NCBI GenBank assembly: GCA_022561895.1
Contig: JADFQH010000068.1
Span: 1-11,457, forward strand
DNA from: Methanobacteriota archaeon
Lineage (GTDB): Archaea; Halobacteriota; Halobacteria; Halobacteriales; Halalkalicoccaceae
Length of the DNA stretch: 11,457 nucleotides
Direction: 5' to 3'
In this document: positions 6,683 through 11,457 of the stretch, piece after piece
How the letters are laid out: every line of letters starts with the position of its first letter
Numbering within the stretch: position 1 is the stretch's first letter
The notes under the pieces: model-generated
What the model was told of the DNA's origin: nothing
Database searches by the model: none
What the model saw: only the letters and a program-made list of their open reading frames with translations
Position numbers and translations under genes: made by a program

Positions 6683-6729
6683 GAAACTGATCGTCGGTGT
6701 TTTTGTCGCTCGATTCCGTCGGATGGGGT

Positions 6730-7206
6730 ATGCATCCACGTGCGGCCGAGTTTCGCGAGCAGGCGGCCGAGGAGTACGGGCTGGAAATAGCGGTCGAGGA
6801 GTTTTCCGAAGGAACGAAGACGGCCGCGGCCGCGGCCGAGGCGGTCGGCTGTGAGGTCGCCCAGATCGCGAGCAGTCTCGTTTTTTCAGCGGATGGGAGT
6901 CCGGTCGTCGTCGTCACGAGCGGCGCGAACCGCGCCGATGAGGAAAAAATCGCGAGCGCACTCGGCGCCGAAACGGTCACGATGGCCGATGCGGAAACGA
7001 TCAAGAGTAGTTTAGGGTGGTCGATCGGCGGGGTTCCGCCGATCTGTCACGACACGGCTGTCCCCGTTCTCTTCGATTCGACTCTGAGTGCGTTCGAGAC
7101 CGTCTGGGCGGCCGCCGGAACCCCACAGGCGGTGTTCCCGATCGAACCGGAGCGACTCAAAACGCTCGCGGCGGCGAGCGAACGGGAGATCGCCGTTGAG
7201 CCATAG
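6730..7206 (+). CDS. YbaK/EbsC-family protein, possible aminoacyl-tRNA deacylase, lacks the usual catalytic Lys
   Basis: This 158-residue single-domain protein has the YbaK/prolyl-tRNA-editing fold pattern. It begins with a helix ending in EGTKTAAAAAEAVG. The IASSLVF strand (46-52) and a VVVVTSGANRADEEKIA segment (59-75) follow. The GWSIGGVPPICH loop (96-107) and AVPVLFDSTL (110-119) come next. YbaK hydrolyses mischarged Cys-tRNA(Pro) and its relatives edit other mischarged tRNAs. In YbaK the motif reads IxKSL/IxKTL with an essential Lys, but here Ser48 occupies that place. Other subfamilies share this change, so the substrate or chemistry may differ. The frame is open to a GTG at 6697, but the ATG at 6730 gives the normal N-terminus and has GTTTTTGT about 25 bases upstream. 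Confidence 0.82.
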   Translation: MHPRAAEFREQAAEEYGLEIAVEEFSEGTKTAAAAAEAVGCEVAQIASSLVFSADGSPVVVVTSGANRADEEKIASALGAETVTMADAETIKSSLGWSIGGVPPICHDTAVPVLFDSTLSAFETVWAAAGTPQAVFPIEPERLKTLAAASEREIAVEP

Positions 7207-7241
7207 TGTTGTGAATACTGATGGTTTGAATAAGGTGAGTC

Positions 7242-7275
7242 TATTAATACAGAAGTGGGAAATAACAACGCTTTT
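7242..7275 (+). promoter_or_regulatory. promoter region of the His-rich lipoprotein gene, blocks shared with the znuA promoter
   Basis: Three blocks recur upstream of znuA: TATTAA (7242-7247), GAAGTGGGAA (7252-7261) and ATAACAACGCTTTT (7262-7275). The last contains the likely TATA element CTTTT, extended to CTTTTAA, about 25-30 bases before the ATG at 7301. The first and last blocks are the same overall distance apart in both promoters. Confidence 0.55.
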
Positions 7276-7300
7276 AACGCTATCCTCTCTTGTAGCGAAC

Positions 7301-7987
7301 ATGCCACGTACACGCAGAGATCTGCTGAAGCTGGGCGGGGGAATCGTTTTCACGGCAGCCATCGCTGGCTGTACCGACGACGGGGGAGAGGCGGGTGAGG
7401 GCGAAGAAGAGCCACCCGAAGAAGAGGAGCCAGCCGGCGGGGAAGAGGGGGACGACCACGATGATCACGACGAAGAGGACGATCACGACGAGGAGCTAGA
7501 GGACGCCGGGTTCGCGGAGTTCGAACTCATCGACCAAGAGACGGACGAAGTTTCGGCCTACGTTCACGGTGATCACTGGGACGGAGGACTTCCACAGATT
7601 CTCGCCGGCGAGAGCGTCTCACTCGGCGCGTACATCGAGGACGAAGACGGCGAGGAGATCCCTCTCGGCGAGGACGGGTACGAACTCAACGCGGAGATCG
7701 CGGAGGGCGCACAGGAGGGGATCGTCGAGATCGAAGCCCACGGCGATCACGTGGACCTCCACGGCGAGGATCCGGGGCTGACGGAACTCGTCTTCCAGCT
7801 CTGGCACGACGACCACGCCGACTACGAGTCACCGCCAATCGACGCCGAAGCCGTCGAGGAGATAGACGAGGATCACGGTGATGAGAATGATCACGATGAT
7901 GACCATGGCCACGACGATGACGACCACGGTCATGACGACGAGGACGATGATCACGGTCATGATGATGATCACGATCACGACGACTGA
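7301..7987 (+). CDS. His/Asp-rich Tat lipoprotein, probable zinc-binding accessory protein
   Basis: This 228-residue protein begins with a Tat lipoprotein signal: MPRTRRDLLK with the twin Arg at 5-6, a hydrophobic stretch and the lipobox IAGC with Cys24. The mature protein would be lipid-anchored outside the membrane. An acidic linker (25-70) contains the first His/Asp cluster (DDHDDHDEEDDHD, 51-63). Residues about 71-184 form a globular domain with HGDHWDGG (89-96), ESVSLGA (104-110), IAEGAQE (133-139), HGDHVDLHG (148-156) and WHDDHADYESPP (168-179). The last 39 residues are almost only Asp, Glu, Gly and His, with 10 His. The central domain is about half identical to a domain inserted in the ZnuA-like protein encoded next. 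Role inferred from context: scavenging or buffering zinc for that importer. The frame continues upstream to 7088, but that part overlaps the YbaK-like gene and lacks a signal peptide. Confidence 0.82.
   Translation: MPRTRRDLLKLGGGIVFTAAIAGCTDDGGEAGEGEEEPPEEEEPAGGEEGDDHDDHDEEDDHDEELEDAGFAEFELIDQETDEVSAYVHGDHWDGGLPQILAGESVSLGAYIEDEDGEEIPLGEDGYELNAEIAEGAQEGIVEIEAHGDHVDLHGEDPGLTELVFQLWHDDHADYESPPIDAEAVEEIDEDHGDENDHDDDHGHDDDDHGHDDEDDDHGHDDDHDHDD
7868..7984 (+). repeat. His/Asp low-complexity tail, imperfect DDHGHDD repeats
   Basis: Codons 190-228 of the lipoprotein encode repeats built on Asp-Asp-His-Gly-His-Asp, made of GAC/GAT, CAC/CAT and GGC/GGT triplets. Synonymous codons vary between repeats, so it is a selected protein repeat rather than a fresh DNA expansion. 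It probably chelates divalent metal. Confidence 0.7.
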
Positions 7988-8015
7988 GTAGCGATTCAAA
8001 GCCGTTGATCCGGAC

Positions 8016-8030
8016 TGTTTTCCCTGTTTT
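8016..8030 (+). terminator. possible T-tract terminator after the His-rich lipoprotein gene
   Basis: Two runs of four T (in TGTTTTCCCTGTTTT) lie 29-43 bases after the stop at 7987. They would be consistent with weak U-tract termination before the znuA promoter region. Confidence 0.3.
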
Positions 8031-8062
8031 CGATCCGTTCCAGCTGCGTCTCTAGGAGTGAT

Positions 8063-8096
8063 TATTAAGAAATGGGAACTATATAATAACACTTTT
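8063..8096 (+). promoter_or_regulatory. promoter region of znuA, blocks shared with the upstream lipoprotein gene
   Basis: TATTAA (8063-8068), GAAATGGGAA (8069-8078) and ATAATAACACTTTT (8083-8096) match the blocks at 7242-7275 with 6/6, 9/10 and 12/14 identities. The span of 34 bases is the same, with the middle block shifted by four. The downstream end is 24 bases before the ATG at 8121. AT-rich DNA here (ATATAATAAC) could supply the TATA box. Confidence 0.55.
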
Positions 8097-8120
8097 GCCC
8101 GCGTAGACACACGTGTCGGT

Positions 8121-9515
8121 ATGGATCTGACACGGCGATCGTTGCTGAAAGGTGGTGCGGGCGTGCTTGGTGGTTCTACTCTCGCGGGCTGTCTCAGTGA
8201 TTTCGAGGGAGCGGAGGGCGAAGGCGGGTCCGGTTACGCCGCGTTTTTCGCCATCTGGGACTGGGGCCAACACGTGGGTGGAGAGGCGTTCGATTTCGAG
8301 AACCCGGTCGACGTCGGCGAGATGGGACATGGGTGGGAGCCCGACGGTGACCTTGCTCGGGATATCGCCGGGACGGACGCCTTTGTCTACCTCGATACCC
8401 CGGAGTTCGCGTGGGCACAGGACATCGCCTCGCAGCTCGAAGCCGACTACGACGATATTGCCGTGATCGACGGGATGGCCGGGATGGAAGGCGAGCTGCT
8501 CCCATGGGAGGGCGAGGAGCACGACGACCACGATCACGGCGACGAGGAGGGCGAACGCGAACCCGCTGACCACGAGTTCGATGCGACGGCCGTCGAGATC
8601 GCGGAACTCGACATCATCGACCAACAGACGGGGGAGGTCGCGGCCTATCTCCACGGCGATCACTGGCACGGCGGCGTTCCCGACGTTCCGCTCGACGAGA
8701 CGATCTCCATCGGAGCGGTCTTCGAGGACGACGAAGGGCGCGTCCTTCCGTTGGGCGAGGACGAACAGTTCCAGTTCGACGCGATGATCGCGGAGGGCGC
8801 TCAAGAGATCATCGAGATCGATTCACAGGGCGATGAAGTCGCGATGACCGGGATCGAGGAGGGGCGCACACAGGTCGTCTTCGAGCTCGTGAGCGACGGC
8901 GAGGTGATCTTCGATACGAGTGTCGACACCCTCGGCGCGGAGGTGGTCGAAGCGCTTTCCGAGGAAGAAGCGGCCGAGTTCTACGATCCCCACGTCTGGG
9001 TCGATCCCGTTCTCGCACAGGACGTCGTCGACACCATCGCCGAAGCGCTTTCGGAGATCGATTCGGAGAACGCAGAGGTGTACGAGGAGAACGCGGCGGC
9101 GTACAAGGAGGAACTCGATTCGGTCGATCAAGGGTTTGAACAGCTCGTCAGCGAGGCAGACCGCGACGTTGCGGTGCTCGCCGGTCACGACTCGTTTCAG
9201 TATATCGAAAGGAGGTATGGTTTCGAGCTCCACACGCCGGTGGGGGCCTCGCCGGACGAGTCCCCGAGTTCACAGCAGATCGCGGATACCGTCGAGTTCG
9301 TGGACGAAAACGAGATCGACGTGATCCTTTACGACCACTTCGAGTCACCGAACCTCGCAGAAACCATCGTCGAGAACAGCAGCGCGACCGAGATCGAGTC
9401 AGTGACTCCCGCGGAGGGAACGACACAGGAATGGAACGACGAGGGGTGGGGTTGGGTCGAGCAGATGGAAGAAGTGAACATCCCCGCGTTCGGCAAGGCT
9501 CTCGGGGCGGAGTGA
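8121..9515 (+). CDS. znuA: ZnuA-like metal ABC transporter substrate-binding lipoprotein with an inserted extra domain
   Basis: This 464-residue protein has a Tat lipoprotein signal: TRRSLLK (4-10) with the lipobox TLAGC and Cys24. It is a cluster A-I (ZnuA/TroA-type) binding protein. Probable metal ligands are His70 (GHGWEP), His291 (DPHVWVDP), His356 (GHDSFQYIERRYG) and Asp405 (LYDHFESPNLAETI), the last in place of the more usual Glu. A short His-rich loop (EEHDDHDHGDEE, 132-143) sits where ZnuA proteins carry theirs. Unusually, residues about 157-270 then form an additional domain (HGDHWHGG, 178-185; ISIGA; IAEGAQE) homologous to the neighbouring lipoprotein before the protein returns to DPHVWVDP. 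The His-rich loop and the ZnuC/ZnuB partners favour zinc, but manganese is not excluded. The frame is open to 8058; the ATG at 8121 gives the signal peptide and suits the promoter. Confidence 0.88.
   Translation: MDLTRRSLLKGGAGVLGGSTLAGCLSDFEGAEGEGGSGYAAFFAIWDWGQHVGGEAFDFENPVDVGEMGHGWEPDGDLARDIAGTDAFVYLDTPEFAWAQDIASQLEADYDDIAVIDGMAGMEGELLPWEGEEHDDHDHGDEEGEREPADHEFDATAVEIAELDIIDQQTGEVAAYLHGDHWHGGVPDVPLDETISIGAVFEDDEGRVLPLGEDEQFQFDAMIAEGAQEIIEIDSQGDEVAMTGIEEGRTQVVFELVSDGEVIFDTSVDTLGAEVVEALSEEEAAEFYDPHVWVDPVLAQDVVDTIAEALSEIDSENAEVYEENAAAYKEELDSVDQGFEQLVSEADRDVAVLAGHDSFQYIERRYGFELHTPVGASPDESPSSQQIADTVEFVDENEIDVILYDHFESPNLAETIVENSSATEIESVTPAEGTTQEWNDEGWGWVEQMEEVNIPAFGKALGAE
8589..8930 (+). other. 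inserted domain within znuA, paralogous to 7511-7852
   Basis: This codes for ZnuA residues 157-270. Aligned with residues 71-184 of the upstream lipoprotein, my hand count gives about 48 identities over roughly 98 positions. Identical or near-identical blocks are IDQxTxEVxAY, HGDHWxGG, PLGED, IAEGAQE and an ending GxTxxVFxL. It lacks the HDDHADYESPP segment found at the end of the free-standing copy. Confidence 0.75.
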
Positions 9516-9610
9516 GCAATGGGATCACGCCGCTTTGTCGGTTCGACTCGGAATGGGGGGAGCGATCCCGATCGGCCAGCAATCAAAGAGCTAAACGCCT
9601 CGGGGGTCAA

Positions 9611-10369
9611 ATGGGGAGAGAGATCACCGTGAATCCGGTCGTCGACCTTGAGAACGTGACGTTTTCGTACGGCGAGATGGTCGCGGTTCGGGACGTTTCC
9701 TTGACTATCGAGAAGGGGGAGTTTCTCGGTTTAGTCGGACCGAACGGCTCGGGGAAAACGACGCTGTTGCATCTCATGCTTGGGCTGCACAGCCCCGACA
9801 GCGGCTCGATTTCGCTGTTCGGCGAACCAGTAGAAGAGTTCGATGGGGGCGAGCGGATCGGCTACGTCTCCCAGCAGTCGACCAACCGCGGCGGGACGAT
9901 GCCGGTCACGGTACGAGAAGCGGTGACGATGGGGCGCTTCGCTCACGCGGGGCGCTCACGATTGACGAAAGCGGACCGCGAGATCGTCGATGAATCCCTC
10001 GAAACGGTTGGTATCGCCGATCTGGCCGACAGACGGATCAACCAGCTTTCGGGCGGACAGAAACAACGGGCGTACATCGCCCGCGCGGTCGCCTCGGAAG
10101 CGGAGCTACTGGCGCTCGACGAACCCACTGTTGGAGTCGACGCCGAATCCCGCGACGCCTTCTATCGCCTGCTCGATGGCCTCAACGAATCGGGGATCAC
10201 CATTATCCTGATCGAACACGACATCGGCGTCGTCACGGATCGCGCAAACCGGATCGCCTGTATCAATACTGAGTTATTTCACCACGGCGACACCGAATCG
10301 TTCGTCGAGAGCGACGCCTTAGAACAGGCCTACGGCAAAACTGGCCAGGTCGTTCACCACCACCACTGA
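9611..10369 (+). CDS. znuC: ZnuC-like metal ABC transporter ATP-binding protein
   Basis: This 252-residue ABC ATPase would power metal import. Walker A is GPNGSGKT (43-50). The Q-loop glutamines are in YVSQQ (88-89), the signature is LSGGQ (146-150), Walker B is LLALDEP (166-172) and the switch His is His203 in IEHD. The C-terminus ends in four His (249-252), a common trait of zinc-type ATPases that may sense or bind the metal. The frame is open upstream to 9431 but overlaps znuA; the ATG at 9611 (MGREITVNPVV) leads directly into the first strand. A gap of 95 bases follows znuA, with no strong promoter beyond AATCAAAGAGCTAAA (9581-9595), so cotranscription is likely. The stop TGA shares its A with the ATG of the permease gene, indicating translational coupling. 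Confidence 0.93.
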   Translation: MGREITVNPVVDLENVTFSYGEMVAVRDVSLTIEKGEFLGLVGPNGSGKTTLLHLMLGLHSPDSGSISLFGEPVEEFDGGERIGYVSQQSTNRGGTMPVTVREAVTMGRFAHAGRSRLTKADREIVDESLETVGIADLADRRINQLSGGQKQRAYIARAVASEAELLALDEPTVGVDAESRDAFYRLLDGLNESGITIILIEHDIGVVTDRANRIACINTELFHHGDTESFVESDALEQAYGKTGQVVHHHH

Positions 10370-11382
10370 TGAGCAGGGCAAAAAGACGGACGGTCGAACT
10401 CGTTGGGATCGCGCTCACCGGTGTTCTCGCAGCCGTGATGATCTCGTTCATCGTCCTCTACTGGCTGCGCGAGGCTCCCTATTTCAATGTCGCTTACGAG
10501 CAGTTTCGGATCGCCGGGCGACTGCTCGATTTCTATCTCGGGACGAACGTCTTCCAACACCCCTTCATGTGGCAGTCGATGTCGACGGGCGTTCTCATCG
10601 GCATCGTCGCCCCGCTGGTGGGCACGTATCTCGTCCACCGGGAGATGGCGCTCATCGGGGAGACGCTCGCCCACACGGCGTTTGCGGGCGTCGCCTTCGG
10701 CTTTCTCTTTAGCGCCGTCACCGGCTGGGACGGCTCTCTCCTACTGATCGCCCTCATCGTCGGGATCCTCGGCGCGCTCGGCGTGCAGTGGCTCGCGGAA
10801 CGAACGAACACCTATGGGGACGTTCCGATCGCGATCATGCTGACGGGCAGCTTCGCCGTCGGCACGCTGATCATCAGCTACGGCCGGGGCCAGACGGGGA
10901 TCAACATCGAGGGCTATCTGTTCGGCAACCTCTCGGTCGTCACCGTCGAGGGCGCACGGTTGATGGCGGTCCTCAGTGTGGTCGTCGTCGCTTGCGTTGC
11001 GCTCACCTACAAGCAGCTCCTTTTCATCACGTTCGACGAGCAGGCCGCCCGCGTCGCCCGGCTGAACGTTTCGGCGTACAACACCCTGCTGATCGTCATG
11101 ACCGCGGTCGTCGTCGTCGGTGCGATGCAGGTCCTTGGAGTGATTCTCGTCGCCGCGATGCTGGTCGTTCCCGTGGCCGCGGCCTCCCAGATCGCACAGA
11201 GCTTCAGGGAAACGCTCTATCTCTCGATCATCTTCGGGCAGCTCTCGATCATCGGCGGGTTTGCGGTTTCGATCCATCAGGGGCTTCCATCCGGCGGGTC
11301 GATCGTCATCGTCGGAATCTCGATCTACCTCCTCGCGATCGCCGTTTCGAGCCGCTCGGTTTCCGCGATCTCGACGCACTGA
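10369..11382 (+). CDS. znuB: ZnuB-like metal ABC transporter permease, ABC-3 family
   Basis: This 337-residue membrane protein has about eight or nine hydrophobic segments. Family features are the first core block FMWQSMSTGVLIGIVAPLVG (66-85) followed by REMALIGETLAHTAFAGVAF (91-110). EGYLFGNL (181-188) and QVLGVILVAAMLVVPVAAAS (254-273) follow, and the late PSGGSIVI (307-314) is also present. ABC-3 permeases are usually around 270-300 residues. Here about 60 extra N-terminal residues contain an additional probable membrane segment (11-33) and a polar stretch before the core begins. It would form the channel with ZnuC, receiving metal from the ZnuA-type lipoprotein. The start overlaps the znuC stop by one base (TGATG), so this start is well supported. 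No obvious terminator is seen in the 75 bases that follow. Confidence 0.92.
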   Translation: MSRAKRRTVELVGIALTGVLAAVMISFIVLYWLREAPYFNVAYEQFRIAGRLLDFYLGTNVFQHPFMWQSMSTGVLIGIVAPLVGTYLVHREMALIGETLAHTAFAGVAFGFLFSAVTGWDGSLLLIALIVGILGALGVQWLAERTNTYGDVPIAIMLTGSFAVGTLIISYGRGQTGINIEGYLFGNLSVVTVEGARLMAVLSVVVVACVALTYKQLLFITFDEQAARVARLNVSAYNTLLIVMTAVVVVGAMQVLGVILVAAMLVVPVAAASQIAQSFRETLYLSIIFGQLSIIGGFAVSIHQGLPSGGSIVIVGISIYLLAIAVSSRSVSAISTH

Positions 11383-11457
11383 TAAGGGCGGTTGTATAGT
11401 AGTCGTTGAAAGTCAGTACACACTCGCGCTGCGGATTCGCGGCCAGCGTCGTGGACG
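11383..11457. other. end of window, no gene recognised
   Basis: These 75 bases after znuB contain no supported coding region or clear terminator. A short AT-richer patch (TTGTATAGTAG, 11391-11401) could belong to a promoter of a gene outside the window. Confidence 0.3.

Noticed and set aside
7088..7300. Upstream extension of the His-rich lipoprotein frame
   Set aside because: It overlaps the YbaK-like gene in another frame and would bury the Tat signal; the ATG at 7301 has a promoter at the right distance.
7868..7984. Possible CRISPR or DNA satellite in the GAC/CAC-rich stretch
   Set aside because: There are no conserved repeats with unique spacers; it is an in-frame His/Asp coding repeat with varying synonymous codons.
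9431..9610. Upstream extension of the znuC frame
   Set aside because: It overlaps the end of znuA and precedes the normal start of an ABC ATPase domain.
9516..9610. Possible separate gene or strong promoter between znuA and znuC
   Set aside because: There is no open frame with coding features and only a weak A-rich box; it is most likely an intra-operon spacer.
10741..11379. Minus-strand open frame opposite znuB, rich in Asp and Arg
   Set aside because: It is the complement of hydrophobic codons of a membrane protein and has no recognisable domain.

Overview
This window looks like chromosomal DNA of a haloarchaeon. The signs are high G+C (roughly 60% or a little more by eye), strongly acidic proteins, Tat-type lipoprotein signals, and mostly Shine-Dalgarno-free starts with AT-rich boxes 25-30 bases upstream, as expected for leaderless transcripts. 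It also carries a close relative of Halobacterium DpsA. I cannot name the genus. I see no rRNA, tRNA, insertion sequence, integrase or CRISPR array. The longest stretch without a gene is about 135 bases.

Left part (1-2677), all on the minus strand: the 5' part of a small conserved haloarchaeal protein that runs off the left edge, an Eis-like GNAT acetyltransferase, and a YqjM-class Old Yellow Enzyme. The last two are 32 bases apart and may be cotranscribed. Middle part (2791-7206): a Nif3-like dinuclear-metal protein (+), a 54-residue DUF7331-type protein (+), the ferritin-like DpsA (-) and a nitrilase-superfamily hydrolase (-). These are followed by three plus-strand genes: a PfkB sugar kinase, a MazG-like pyrophosphohydrolase and a YbaK-like protein.

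Right part (7301-11382), all plus strand: a metal-uptake locus. It has a His/Asp-rich Tat lipoprotein, a ZnuA-like binding lipoprotein, a ZnuC ATPase and a ZnuB permease whose start overlaps the znuC stop. Its most interesting feature is a domain of about 110 residues that is free-standing in the first lipoprotein and is also inserted inside ZnuA. The two copies are about half identical, and the two genes share promoter-region sequence blocks. This suggests a zinc-scavenging pair under common control, with the small lipoprotein possibly handing metal to ZnuA.

A second theme is iron. Inverted repeats of the form GG-N4-CC with T/A-rich arms, resembling DtxR-family (Idr/SirR type) sites, lie in front of both the 54-residue gene and dpsA. 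They sit on opposite sides of the TATA box, as if one gene were repressed and the other activated. The dpsA site also contains the stop codon of the neighbouring hydrolase gene.
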